A stretch of 64,000 bases of DNA from Rossellomorea sp. AcN35-11 (GCA_030388825.1 CP128836.1:62001-126000), one strand, 5' to 3'. Counted from the first letter of the stretch, positions 38,741 to 46,827 are shown. The notes: a model not told the origin generated them from the sequence alone. A program made the numbers and translations.

Positions 38741-39370
38741 CTACATAGAAATTTGTTCTCTTAAAATTTTTATAGCTTCTTCACAAACTAGATTCATGGG
38801 TTGATTTGCATCCACCATCTTAATTCGATTAGGAAACTTTTCTAATACCTCTAGGTATCCTGAACGTACCCTCTGATGAAACTCTAAGGATTCCTTATCC
38901 AATCTATTCACTTCTCTATCTTCATTAGATGAAATCCTCTTCAAACCTACTTCTGGCTCAACATCGAGATATAGGGTTAGATCTGGCATATAATCCCCTA
39001 TTACAAATTTATTTAGGTTATACACTTCCTCTATGCCAAGACCTCTTGCACACCCCTGGTATACTAAGCTACTATCAACAAATCGATCACACAGAACAAT
39101 TTTACCCTGCCTTAACGCAGGAAACACCACATGAATTAAATGTTCATTTCGGCTACCAGCATACAGAATAGCTTCTGTTTTCGCATCCATCTCGGTGTTA
39201 TCTACATCTAAAATCACTGACCTTATTTGTTCAGCTATTTTCACACCACCTGGCTCCCGTGTAACCAACACATCATAACCTTGCGATTCTAAATAGCTTT
39301 GAAGGAGTTTTATTAGGGTAGTTTTCCCTCCTCCCTCTCCACCTTCAAGTACTATCATCTTACCTTTCAT
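38741..39370 (-). CDS. tmk: thymidylate kinase
   Basis: Phosphorylates dTMP to dTDP. 209 residues with Walker A EGGEGGGKTTLI at the N-terminus, the DRFVDSSLVYQGCARGLG segment (DR/Y motif and the start of the lid) and TREPGG. Normal length, no oddities. With thyA and the probable ribonucleotide reductase at the right edge it gives the element several steps of dTTP supply. Flanked by hairpins on both sides, so it may be a single-gene unit. Confidence 0.95.
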   Translation of the reverse strand: MKGKMIVLEGGEGGGKTTLIKLLQSYLESQGYDVLVTREPGGVKIAEQIRSVILDVDNTEMDAKTEAILYAGSRNEHLIHVVFPALRQGKIVLCDRFVDSSLVYQGCARGLGIEEVYNLNKFVIGDYMPDLTLYLDVEPEVGLKRISSNEDREVNRLDKESLEFHQRVRSGYLEVLEKFPNRIKMVDANQPMNLVCEEAIKILREQISM

Positions 39371-39402
39371 TCACCATCACCCTTTTTATGTTATGTACAA
39401 AT

Positions 39403-39432
39403 AAAAAGACCCAACTTCGAAAAGTGGGTCTT
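39403..39432 (-). terminator. terminator after spoVS
   Basis: Minus strand AAGACCCACTTTTCGAAGTTGGGTCTT then TTTATTTG, 20 nt after the spoVS stop. Confidence 0.85.
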
Positions 39433-39450
39433 CTTTAAATTCATGGTTGA

Positions 39451-39711
39451 TTAACGAGGTTCTACTAGCAACTTGATTGCTGTACGCTCTTCGCCGTCAA
39501 TTTGAACATCAGCGAAAGCCGGAATCGCAATTAAGTCAACCCCTGAAGGAGCTACAAAACCACGAGCAATTGCCACAGCTTTAACAGCTTGGTTTAGAGC
39601 TCCTGCTCCAATTGCTTGAATTTCTGCTTTCCCGTTCTCACGAACCGTAGCTGCAAGCGAACCTGCAACAGAATTTGGATTAGACTTTGCTGATACTTTT
39701 AACATTTCCAC
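39451..39711 (-). CDS. spoVS: stage V sporulation protein S
   Basis: Small nucleic-acid-binding-type (Alba-like fold) protein that affects spore coat assembly and septation. 86 residues, the exact length of B. subtilis SpoVS, and nearly identical across the core (AEIQAIGAGALNQAVKAVAI). GTG 39711 follows GGGAGG. The mild differences are at positions 19-30 (ATVRENGK for VLRERGA). It has its own leader hairpin and terminator. SpoVS is also known from phage genomes. Confidence 0.95.
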   Translation of the reverse strand: MEMLKVSAKSNPNSVAGSLAATVRENGKAEIQAIGAGALNQAVKAVAIARGFVAPSGVDLIAIPAFADVQIDGEERTAIKLLVEPR

Positions 39712-39751
39712 TTTAATTTCCTCCCTTTAATAACTACATTTAATGACAAAC

Positions 39752-39823
39752 AAAAAAAGAGCACCGTAATGACTTGGTTCCTGCGAAAAGAAAATTTCAC
39801 AAAAAAAGTCGTTACGGTGCTCC
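39752..39823 (-). promoter_or_regulatory. 5' leader terminator-like hairpin of spoVS
   Basis: Minus strand: GGGAGCACCGTAACGACTT pairs with AAGTCATTACGGTGCTC, 16 bp, then eight T. The ~38-nt loop contains CGCAGGAACC. A TATAGT -10-like element lies 20 nt upstream, at the same distance as in the ydjM leader. One of the best AGCACCG members. Confidence 0.85.
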
Positions 39824-39924
39824 CGTTTGTTTAATTGTCATTTATTTTACTATAACCAATTATATCATTTGGTTTTTTGGATATCCACTACTTTGTGTAA
39901 AATTATTGAATCTATGAACAGAGA

Positions 39925-40911
39925 CTACTCAATCCTTACTAATTTATGGGCGTTTTTCTCTTTTCTTCTGTTCCGATCTTCAGTGTGCAATACATTACAG
40001 TAGTTTTCAATTCTTTCCATTATCCTGTCAGCTTTTTGATTTTCCTTCCCATTAGCCGATGTAAAGGCTAAACTGTCATGCAAATCTTTCAAGTTCTTAT
40101 TTGATGTAAAGAGCGTTGGCAGTTTGTGATTAACCCTAAAATCTAGTAACGGCCCAATAACCTCATCCCTTACCCATGGCGTAAGTGACTCTGCTCCAAT
40201 ATCATCTAAGACTAATATTGGAACTTCTTTCATGGCATTAATCTTGTCTTCTATATTTATTTCTTTGTTATTAAACGAACTTTTCAATTCCCTCACAAAA
40301 TCAGGTACATAAACAATAATCGAATTTATCCCCCTTTTTTGTGATAAGTAATTCATTAGCGCCCACATCATAAACGTTTTCCCGGAACCAAACCAGCCGT
40401 ATAAGTATATTCCTATGCCATCCCCTTCTTTTCCAGGAGCAACTTCTTTGGCATATAAAATTAAAAACTCCAGTATCCTAGATCTTCTTTTTTCTTCATC
40501 TTTTATATCTTCTCTCACATCTTTAAAACTGATATTGCGCAATTCTTCGTTAACATAATAACTCTTTATCATTTTCTGTTGTTTTTTTCTTTCAGTCTCT
40601 TCTATTAGGAATTTACATGGTTTGTTAGTAAATACCGGTGCACCATTATACTTTTGGACAAAAATCTTATGGCCGTGCAATTGATTAGCACACTCACTTA
40701 ATCCATTGCAGTTCTGACAATTATCATGAGACATCCTTACGTTATCTAATTGAGTTAAGTATGGTCCAACATTTTCATCTGTTAGTTCGAACTTTTCCAT
40801 GATTTGTTTAACTAATGTGTCATTTATTATTCTATGTTTTTCTTGTTCATATATTTCTCGGAAATTTTTTCGCGCCTTTAATTTATCGAATTGTTTACCT
40901 ATCGGTTCCAC
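39925..40911 (-). CDS. dnaI: helicase loader DnaI
   Basis: AAA+ ATPase that loads the DnaC hexamer onto DNA. 328 residues from GTG 40911 (MEPIGKQF, family-typical). The N-terminal zinc-type region has CQNCNGLSECANQ; the AAA+ domain has Walker A YGWFGSGKTF near residue 175, Walker B VPILVLDDIGAESLTPWVRDEV and the sensor segment TLFTSNKNLKDL. Close to B. subtilis DnaI (311 residues). A perfect 8-bp stem (ATTAATAT/ATATTAAT) lies in its short leader but has no T-run. Confidence 0.93.
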   Translation of the reverse strand: MEPIGKQFDKLKARKNFREIYEQEKHRIINDTLVKQIMEKFELTDENVGPYLTQLDNVRMSHDNCQNCNGLSECANQLHGHKIFVQKYNGAPVFTNKPCKFLIEETERKKQQKMIKSYYVNEELRNISFKDVREDIKDEEKRRSRILEFLILYAKEVAPGKEGDGIGIYLYGWFGSGKTFMMWALMNYLSQKRGINSIIVYVPDFVRELKSSFNNKEINIEDKINAMKEVPILVLDDIGAESLTPWVRDEVIGPLLDFRVNHKLPTLFTSNKNLKDLHDSLAFTSANGKENQKADRIMERIENYCNVLHTEDRNRRKEKNAHKLVRIE

Positions 40912-40984
40912 GATACCATCCCTTTTTTCATTAATATAACAATTATTTTTTCATATTAATGTAGAAAAACCAAATTTTAAAAAC

Positions 40985-41314
40985 CTATTTTTTAGGGTTG
41001 GAACTCAACGCTCTACCCAATTTTTCTTTCCTTTTTTCTTTTTCCTTCCTAATAACATCAACATATAAAATAACATAAACAACGGTCAATATTCCATATC
41101 CAAATAAAACCGGCATCATAAATGTTAAAACAAATAAGCCAATCCCATCAAACCCACCAATTGCTAACTTTACACTAATAAGAGTGACTGATAACAAAAG
41201 ATACATTTGTAATACCAAACTAAACTTTGCAAACGATTTTCTCCGATATTCCCATATGTAAGATATCACACTTGTAAGACCACTTTCTTCTACATTAACC
41301 GGTATAAATTTCAC
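40985..41314 (-). CDS. small membrane protein of unknown function (109 aa)
   Basis: Two long hydrophobic segments (SLVLQMYLLLSVTLISVKLAI and GLFVLTFMMPVLFGYGILTVVYVILYV), a short cytoplasmic N-terminus and a strongly basic C-terminal tail (RKEKEKRKEKLGRALSSNPKK). I do not recognise it. It has a leader hairpin and a TTGCCT, 17 nt, TAAACT promoter-like element near 41430-41460; next gene downstream is dnaI. Confidence 0.6.
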   Translation of the reverse strand: MKFIPVNVEESGLTSVISYIWEYRRKSFAKFSLVLQMYLLLSVTLISVKLAIGGFDGIGLFVLTFMMPVLFGYGILTVVYVILYVDVIRKEKEKRKEKLGRALSSNPKK

Positions 41315-41362
41315 CTTTCACACCTACCCTTTTAGATATCCTAGATCAAACATTCTCCTTAC

Positions 41363-41414
41363 AAAAAAGTCGCTAACCCCATTAATAGATTACTATTAAC
41401 TTCAGTTAGCGATT
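41363..41414 (-). promoter_or_regulatory. 5' leader terminator-like hairpin
   Basis: Minus strand AATCGCTAACTGAAGTTAATAG pairs with CTATTAATGGGGTTAGCGA, then CTTTTTTG. Positioned about 50 nt before the small membrane-protein gene. Confidence 0.72.
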
Positions 41415-41467
41415 CTTTCGCTTTGAATATTATTTAGTTTATTCACGTGTAATCCTTAAGGCAACCA

Positions 41468-42259
41468 CTAGGGATTAGACGTGAATTTAATCATTAACTC
41501 ATCGACCTTTTCTTTATAGTGTTCCTGTACATACTCCCACACAAAATCACGGTAATGCATGAAAAATAACATCATTATTATATTTTTGTTAACTTTCACA
41601 TCTAGCTTCTGATTAATATCTAATACCACCGTTTTTCCAGGATCGCAGTAAATGATAAAAATAGGCAGAGGTTTACCTTCCACTTTATAAGACTCTAAAG
41701 TATACCTAGTTTTCACTCCACTAAATTCTATATACACCTCCGGGGTTGTAGGAGGAACCTGAGATGATATAGCGCCGGGATCTAAATCAAGAGCAATCTT
41801 CTCATTATTGGCCATGTTATAGTTTCGTAAAGTTTTCAATTGATAGAGGGAATTATTTAAAGAGCATCGACCGTAAAAAGTCGTAATTATTAATTTTTCT
41901 CCTCTTACTTCATATGTGAAGATGATGTCTGAGTCCAACACCCCGAACCCTTCCTTAATTTTCTTAAAACGGTAAGGCATTAATATCAGCTTATTAAAAA
42001 GGGATTCTAACTCGCACTTGGAAAAACTAGGACCCACCCTAGTATTCCAACGTAAAACAGCGTGCTCATCTTTCAATTCCACAGACTGAAACGTTTCTTC
42101 AAAAACAACTCCATCCATTCTACCAGAATTCATCGTAGTAATTTCATTTTCATCAGTTAAAACTGGATTTCCTAAGAATTGAATCGCTTTTTTAATTTTA
42201 TTAGGTCGCCTCATAATGTGTAAGATTATTTTATTTTCAATTGCAGTATTTTCTATCAT
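41468..42259 (-). CDS. protein of unknown function (263 aa)
   Basis: Start ATG 42259 (MIENTAIENK) chosen because GGAGAGGG lies 5 nt upstream. Soluble mixed alpha/beta protein with aromatic-rich stretches (IITTFYGRCSLNNSLYQL, MLFFMHYRDFVWEYVQEHY). I recognise no domain. Its leader carries a long-stem hairpin without a T-run. It follows divIC by about 120 nt. Confidence 0.6.
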   Translation of the reverse strand: MIENTAIENKIILHIMRRPNKIKKAIQFLGNPVLTDENEITTMNSGRMDGVVFEETFQSVELKDEHAVLRWNTRVGPSFSKCELESLFNKLILMPYRFKKIKEGFGVLDSDIIFTYEVRGEKLIITTFYGRCSLNNSLYQLKTLRNYNMANNEKIALDLDPGAISSQVPPTTPEVYIEFSGVKTRYTLESYKVEGKPLPIFIIYCDPGKTVVLDINQKLDVKVNKNIIMMLFFMHYRDFVWEYVQEHYKEKVDELMIKFTSNP

Positions 42260-42303
42260 TTTAACCCTCTCCAAATCCATCTGTTTCTTAAATGGTATCT
42301 TAC

Positions 42304-42361
42304 AAGGGATTTAGCGGAATTACAAATTTTGAAATACAAATCAATTACGAACTAAACCCCT
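42304..42361 (-). promoter_or_regulatory. leader hairpin without T-run before the 41468 gene
   Basis: Minus strand AGGGGTTTAG pairs with CTAAATCCCT (ten pairs with one G-U) across a ~38-nt AT-rich loop. No poly-T follows, so this is an RNA structure or a degenerate member of the leader family rather than a terminator. Confidence 0.45.
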
Positions 42362-42377
42362 CGCAACAAAATAAACA

Positions 42378-42686
42378 CTATTTGATGCGAAAAATTAACT
42401 CGTCCTCTTTAGAAAGATAGTAATCTTGTCTTGCCAGGTTCGCTACATACTGGGGATCCTTTAATTTCTCAATTTCATTCCTCAATAATACTTCAGACTC
42501 TTCAAGATGCGCTAACTCTTCCACTAATTTATCTTGTTGCTCCCTCATTTCCTTTACATCGTTATTTTTAATTAGAAACAAAGAAACAAAGCTACTGGTG
42601 GTGATTAAGAATAGTATCGGGATTAACACATTTTTTTTAAATTTTATCGTCCTATAGCGACCTACGCCCCCACTTTTTTCATACAC
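42378..42686 (-). CDS. divIC: septum-formation initiator DivIC
   Basis: Bitopic division protein that with FtsL forms the septal coiled-coil complex. About 102 residues: basic cytoplasmic part, one membrane segment (VLIPILFLITTSSFVSLFLI), coiled coil (MREQQDKLVEELAHLEESEVL) and the FtsB/DivIC signature DPQYVANLARQDYYLSKEDE. The GTG start at 42686 has a weak ribosome site; a later start cannot be excluded. Confidence 0.85.
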   Translation of the reverse strand: MYEKSGGVGRYRTIKFKKNVLIPILFLITTSSFVSLFLIKNNDVKEMREQQDKLVEELAHLEESEVLLRNEIEKLKDPQYVANLARQDYYLSKEDELIFRIK

Positions 42687-42715
42687 CTAGAACACACCCC
42701 TATATTCAAAGATAA

Positions 42716-43159
42716 TTAAACCAATACATCAATCAACAAACCTTTTACTTCACCAATTAATTCCAAAACCCTAAGCCCAGAATCACTTTCTTTTTTAATA
42801 ACACGATCTGTTATTTCAACCAATTTTTCATCCACTTTACGAAGGATACTTAATGACCTCGAATGCCCAAAACCATTGAATTCTTCCTTATTTTCGAGCC
42901 TTACCGCGTTCTTCTTAACATAAGCCATGAATTCCTTAACTTGTCGTTTATATCTCTTCAAATTGTCAATGGACTGGTTTTTACCAAGCTTATCGCCTTG
43001 CTCCTCTATTGCCATCATCAGGTCATTCAATCGCCCGGATGCCTCTTTCTTGGTTTCCTTCGCTACAATTTCATGAAATTTCACCTTGTCATATGTATTG
43101 CTATTTCTAGCAATATTTGTGTTGGATATGGGTTTATTCAGCGTAGTTTTTATATCCAT
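42716..43159 (-). CDS. yaaR: YaaR-like protein (DUF327)
   Basis: 147 residues, helical, soluble. NDLMMAIEEQGDKLGKNQSIDNL and YKRQVKEFMAYVKKNA match the B. subtilis YaaR/DUF327 pattern, as do LSILRKVDEKLVEITDRVI and IGEVKGLLIDV at the end. The family has no settled function and is linked by neighbourhood to flagellar genes in some genomes. It is upstream of divIC with a 30-nt gap, so the two are likely one operon. Confidence 0.75.
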   Translation of the reverse strand: MDIKTTLNKPISNTNIARNSNTYDKVKFHEIVAKETKKEASGRLNDLMMAIEEQGDKLGKNQSIDNLKRYKRQVKEFMAYVKKNAVRLENKEEFNGFGHSRSLSILRKVDEKLVEITDRVIKKESDSGLRVLELIGEVKGLLIDVLV

Positions 43160-43177
43160 ATATTCTCCCCCTAAAAC

Positions 43178-43233
43178 AAAAAAAGACCATCAACTTAAAA
43201 GATGCAAATGCACCTCAAAAGCCAAAGGTCCTT
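43178..43233 (-). promoter_or_regulatory. 5' leader terminator-like hairpin of the yaaR-divIC unit
   Basis: Minus strand AAGGACCTTTGGC... with ...GATGGTCTTTTTTTG; an inner stem (GAGGTGCATTTGCATCTT) also folds. Weaker than most family members but ends in seven T and lies 20 nt before the start. Confidence 0.6.
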
Positions 43234-43256
43234 CCTCTAGACAATTTATTACTATT

Positions 43257-43286
43257 ATTATAACTTTTATAACTATTCCACAACAA
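43257..43286 (-). promoter_or_regulatory. sigma-A-like promoter of yaaR-divIC
   Basis: Minus strand TTGTTG, 18 nt, TATAAT, about 24 nt upstream of the leader hairpin. Confidence 0.45.
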
Positions 43287-43319
43287 CCAAAAGTCCGTTA
43301 TTACAACTAAGCTAAATAC

Positions 43320-43357
43320 AAAAAAGGGGCTTGGTATTTTAATACCAAGCCCCTTTT
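43320..43357 (-). terminator. flagellin terminator
   Basis: AAAAGGGGCTTGGTATT pairs with AATACCAAGCCCCTTTT: a perfect 17-bp stem 14 nt after the hag stop, with T-runs usable in both directions. Confidence 0.92.
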
Positions 43358-43371
43358 GAGAGCGTTAAAGA

Positions 43372-44641
43372 TTAACGAAGTAATTGAAGTACCCCTTGTG
43401 GCTGCTGGTTTGCTTTTGCAAGCATAGATTGAGCAGCTTGAGATAGGATCGAATTCTTAGTTTGATTCATCATCTCTTTCGCCATATCCACGTCCCTAAT
43501 ACGAGATTCAGAAGCCGTTAAGTTTTCTGCAGTCGTACCAAGGTTGTTGATAGTGTGCTCAAGACGGTTTTGAGTCGCACCAAGGTTAGAACGCTGAGAA
43601 GATACTTGCTCGATCGCGTCATTGATGTCACTGATTGCTTTGGTTGCATCAGTAGCATCAGAGATATCAATTCCACCAACACTTAGACTCATATTTGCAG
43701 TTGCTGCAAGCATCAAACGAGAATACGTTTGTAACACCATCTTCTACACTTACAAAGTTTTGGCTATCAGCTGTAGTTGCTACAACATCTCCACTCGCAT
43801 TACTAAGAGTTCCACCTGCAAAATCAAAACTATAATCCCCTGCCTGCAAACCATTATTAGCAAATTCAGCAGTACCAGTAGCTGCTCCTGTAGAATCAAT
43901 TTTAATTTCTCCAGAATCTACTGCATTAGTGAATGTTAGAACGTCATCTCCTAACGCACCAGCACCGTTACCAGTCCAAGTAACTCCACCATCACCAGTA
44001 GTTCCGACTACTGTTCCATCTTCATTTTTCAAGTCTGTACCGTCAATCGTATAAGTTCCCTCAGCACCAGCACCTTCAGCCGTAGTATCTACACCAGCAC
44101 CAATAGCTGCTGTAAGTTCTGTTTGAACTTCACCCGCAACACCAAGGTTGAAACCACGCATGTCACCGATTGAAAGATCGATAGATTGGCCTTCGTTAGC
44201 ACCAATTTGGAAAGAACCATTGAAAGAACCATCAATTAGGCTCTTTGTATTGAACTCTGTAGTTTCACCGATACGTGTAAGCTCTTTTGAAAGCTCATCA
44301 ACTTCCTTTTGAAGCTCAGCACGATCTGTACCAGTGTTTGTATCATTGGAGCTCTGTACCGCAAGCTCACGCATACGCTGAAGAATAGAGTGAGACTCGT
44401 TAAGAGCACCCTCAGCAGTTTGAATAAGGCTGATACCATCTTGGCTGTTTCGGCTAGCTTGTTCAAGACCGCGGATTTGCCCACGCATTTTCTCAGAGAT
44501 CGCTAGACCTGCAGCATCATCCCCTGCCTTATTAATACGAAGACCAGAAGATAGTTTTTCCATTGATTTCGAGCTGCCTGCATTTGCAGCATTTAACTGA
44601 CGAAAAGTATTTAACGCAGCGATATTGTGGTTAATTCTCAT
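43372..44641 (-). CDS. hag: flagellin, frameshifted
   Basis: Structural protein of the flagellar filament. ATG 44641 (MRINHNIAALNTFRQL, the universal flagellin start) follows GGGAGG. N-terminal D0/D1 coiled coils (MEKLSSGLRINKAGDDAAGLAIS) and the C-terminal D0 (SESRIRDVDMAKEMMNQTKNSIL ending LQLLR) are intact. The middle ~140 residues form a Gly/Thr/Asp-rich surface domain (DGTVVGTTGDGGVTWTGNG) not shared with B. subtilis Hag. The two frames join as FSFDAAATANMSLS if one T near 43717 is removed; joined length about 422 residues. Expressed from a sigma-D promoter through a leader hairpin and probably regulated by CsrA. Confidence 0.93.
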
Positions 44642-44684
44642 TGTATATATTCCTCCCAAAAAATAAATGTTTCCAACAACAAAA

Positions 44685-44744
44685 CAAAAGAGCACCACCA
44701 TAAATGAATTAGTAGAAAACTAACTCTTCTATGACGGTGCTCCC
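44685..44744 (-). promoter_or_regulatory. 5' leader terminator-like hairpin of hag
   Basis: Minus strand GGGAGCACCGTCATAGAA pairs with TTTATGGTGGTGCTC, then TTTTG; the loop holds an inner stem (TAGTTTTCTACTA). It ends 44 nt before the start, downstream of the sigma-D promoter. AGCACCG family member on a sigma-D unit, so the hairpin family is not tied to one sigma factor. Confidence 0.8.
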
Positions 44745-44773
44745 GTATCCGATATTTCTGTTGGTATACATAT

Positions 44774-44800
44774 ATATCGACCACTTTTTAAAGGTGTTTA
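44774..44800 (-). promoter_or_regulatory. sigma-D (FliA-type) flagellin promoter
   Basis: Minus strand TAAA, 15 nt, GTCGATAT: the B. subtilis sigma-D consensus is TAAA-N15-GCCGATAT, so this matches with one change. It overlaps the 3' end of csrA. This makes the flagellin gene dependent on a host (or elsewhere-encoded) sigma-D. Confidence 0.9.
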
Positions 44801-44952
44801 ATTTTTTTTTCAATTTCTTCTCTTATTACTTTAATATCCTTGGGCGCTTCTACTCCTATTCGCACTTGGTTGTCTTCCATGCCTACCACTATAATCTGGA
44901 TATCATCACCTATCTTGATGGTTTGACCTTCTTTTCTAGCTAATACTAACAC
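44788..44952 (-). CDS. csrA: carbon storage regulator CsrA, short form
   Basis: RNA-binding dimer that blocks translation at GGA sites, in Bacillus mainly of hag mRNA. GTG 44952 (VLVLARKEGQTIKIG) after AAAGGGGTG. Only 54 residues; B. subtilis CsrA has 74, and the missing part is the C-terminal helix/tail beyond RREEIEKK. The RNA-binding strands (beta 1 LVLARKEG and beta 5 VRIGVEAPKDIKV) are present. csrA directly upstream of hag is the same order as in Bacillus. No fliW is visible here. Confidence 0.9.
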   Translation of the reverse strand: MLVLARKEGQTIKIGDDIQIIVVGMEDNQVRIGVEAPKDIKVIREEIEKKIKHL

Positions 44953-44971
44953 CCTATTCACCCCTTTATAT

Positions 44972-45018
44972 AAAAAACCACTTAGAATGCTGTTAACAAT
45001 AACAGCCCTAAGCGGTTC
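44972..45018 (-). promoter_or_regulatory. 5' leader terminator-like hairpin of csrA
   Basis: Minus strand AACCGCTTAGGGCTGTTA pairs with TAACAGCATTCTAAGTGGTT, then TTTTAT; 20 nt before the csrA start and partly inside the region that carries its ribosome site. Confidence 0.75.
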
Positions 45019-45111
45019 TTCCACCAATGCTATGTTGAATTTATCTAATCTCCATTGTATTATGTTCTGATTTTAATCCTCTACACAACTTATGGCAACG
45101 ATAAGGGAAAT

Positions 45112-46419
45112 CTACTCTTCATCCAACATCCTATTTATTCTTTCCATTCTAGCTTTTTGCTCTTCTACCTCTTCTTCGGTTAAGGTTTGGTTTACTTCTT
45201 CTTGTACCCATTCAGGTTTATCTTCGCCTTTCTCTCTCTTTCTTTCTTCTTCTTCTTTATCTTTAAATTTCTTCATCCTTTGATAATCCTGTTTGGCTCT
45301 CTCCAACGCTTGGTGGACAGTTTCAACACCTGCTCTTTTCCACTCTGCAGCTATTTTAGTAATGAGACCTCTCTTAAATTGATGATTATTGTTTATCATT
45401 ACAAAATCAATTAATACATTTAACACTCCAGGAGCCAACTTAATTTGCATCAATACTTCTTCAATTACTTTTATGTCTACCCATGGTGGCTCTCCATCAG
45501 AAAAATAATACTTCAATGCATCATATGGAGTAATGTTAAGATAGTTTTTCTCTATTTCAGATAACCCTTCTTCTGGAACTGTATTCAAATTTTGTTTTTC
45601 TATTATCTTTCGTTTTTTTGAACCTGATTTCAGCAAATAATAATCTACAGCACAAGATCTCAAATCTTCCAAAACGAAACCACGAACATCATCATAAGAA
45701 TCCGCGACTATTCCAATCATCTCAGATTCGTCAAAGTTATAAACAAAAGCTATACGTAATATTGACTCTAATATTTCCTCTGTAAAATATTCTTCAGGGA
45801 CCAACACACTGCTCCCTCGCATTTTGGAGAGGAATTTGTCAATGTTAAACAACCCTTTTACCATACCCTGTCTCTTTTCGACCCTATCCCCTATAATCGC
45901 ATCGTTTCTATTAACAGTTAAATCATCAGGATGAAAGCTGCCAAATACATCACCAAATGAATGTGTCAACTCTGTGTAGTTAGTTTTATTGATTCTCTTC
46001 TTTTTAAACAGCGACATGATTCCTTTGATTTCATCGGTACTCAATTCACTTTGCAAGAAATAGGAGTAAATTTCATTCTCCATAAAAGACTTTGGTGACA
46101 GAGGGGGATATAATTCAAAAACGAAATACTGAACATTATTTTCTTTTTTCACATACGTCCTTACCAAACCCAGGGATTCTATTTTTTTCAAACAATCCTC
46201 AAGGCCTTCAATCGACACCCTTAATAATTTGGTTAGATGTATAATACTCCTTTTATCACCCTGTAATTTATAATGATCCAACTCATTCCAAAATGTATTG
46301 TACAGTCCAACACATTCAACACCAATTAAAGGCTGGTACAAATAGGTTAAAACTTTTTGGTCAATATCCCCCATCAATGAGTCAGACCTAACAACATAGA
46401 CATCTTCCTTTAAAAACAC
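45112..46419 (-). CDS. dnaB: replication initiation and membrane attachment protein DnaB (Bacillus type)
   Basis: Acts with DnaD and DnaI to load the helicase at origins and restarted forks. 435 residues from GTG 46419 after GGAGG; B. subtilis DnaB has 472. N-terminal winged-helix region (DQKVLTYLYQPLIGVECVGLYNTFW) and C-terminal DnaB/DnaD (DDBH2) domain with YFSDGEPPWVDIKVIEEVL and GLITKIAAEWKRAGVETVHQALERAKQ. No dnaD is seen. Starts 16 nt after ftsL. Do not confuse with the helicase at 7729. Confidence 0.9.
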   Translation of the reverse strand: MFLKEDVYVVRSDSLMGDIDQKVLTYLYQPLIGVECVGLYNTFWNELDHYKLQGDKRSIIHLTKLLRVSIEGLEDCLKKIESLGLVRTYVKKENNVQYFVFELYPPLSPKSFMENEIYSYFLQSELSTDEIKGIMSLFKKKRINKTNYTELTHSFGDVFGSFHPDDLTVNRNDAIIGDRVEKRQGMVKGLFNIDKFLSKMRGSSVLVPEEYFTEEILESILRIAFVYNFDESEMIGIVADSYDDVRGFVLEDLRSCAVDYYLLKSGSKKRKIIEKQNLNTVPEEGLSEIEKNYLNITPYDALKYYFSDGEPPWVDIKVIEEVLMQIKLAPGVLNVLIDFVMINNNHQFKRGLITKIAAEWKRAGVETVHQALERAKQDYQRMKKFKDKEEEERKREKGEDKPEWVQEEVNQTLTEEEVEEQKARMERINRMLDEE

Positions 46420-46435
46420 GAATATTACCTCCAGA

Positions 46436-46771
46436 TTAATCTACTGTAATTAGATTCTCTTCATGATATTCTAATCCTTGCTCTTTAGCAATTTTCAAAA
46501 TACGCTTTGGAGAACTTAGTTCATTTTCAATAACCTCTAATTCTGACAAAATCTCTTCACTACTTTTTATATCTGAGGCAACGATTTGATTCTCTTTATG
46601 TATATCATAATATTGCGCTTCTAGTTTTAGTAACAAGACACTAAAAACCAAAATAACACTAATAAACATTGCCCCCCACACCCTTAGCCTTAAAGTCTTT
46701 AACTTCATTGTTGTATCTTTGGAGACACTCTCTTTCCCACTGCTCTTTTCTGTTTTTGATGCTCTTCCCAT
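46436..46771 (-). CDS. ftsL: division protein FtsL
   Basis: 111 residues: basic cytoplasmic tail (KDTTMKLKTLRLR), one membrane segment (VWGAMFISVILVFSVLLLKL), then a coiled coil (ENQIVASDIKSSEEILSELE) and the end motif SPKRILKIAKEQGLEY, typical of Bacillus FtsL. Bitopic partner of DivIC in septum assembly. It is the first gene behind a leader hairpin and precedes dnaB by 16 nt; the ftsL-dnaB pairing is not the chromosomal order. Confidence 0.85.
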   Translation of the reverse strand: MGRASKTEKSSGKESVSKDTTMKLKTLRLRVWGAMFISVILVFSVLLLKLEAQYYDIHKENQIVASDIKSSEEILSELEVIENELSSPKRILKIAKEQGLEYHEENLITVD

Positions 46772-46791
46772 CTAATAATCCTCCAATTATT

Positions 46792-46827
46792 ATAAAAGCG
46801 CCTCTTAAATAACTTAAGAAGCGCCTT
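46792..46827 (-). promoter_or_regulatory. 5' leader terminator-like hairpin of ftsL-dnaB
   Basis: Minus strand AAGGCGCTTCTTAAG pairs with CTTAAGAGGCGCTTTT, 13 bp with a TTAT loop, then a short T-run. The phoH2 stop codon is only about 10 nt upstream, so this is terminator and leader hairpin at once. Confidence 0.78.

Noticed and set aside
39752..39823. T-box or other known riboswitch in the leader
   Set aside because: No specifier loop, no T-box sequence (no GGGTGG-type bulge) and too little sequence 5' of the stem for an aptamer.
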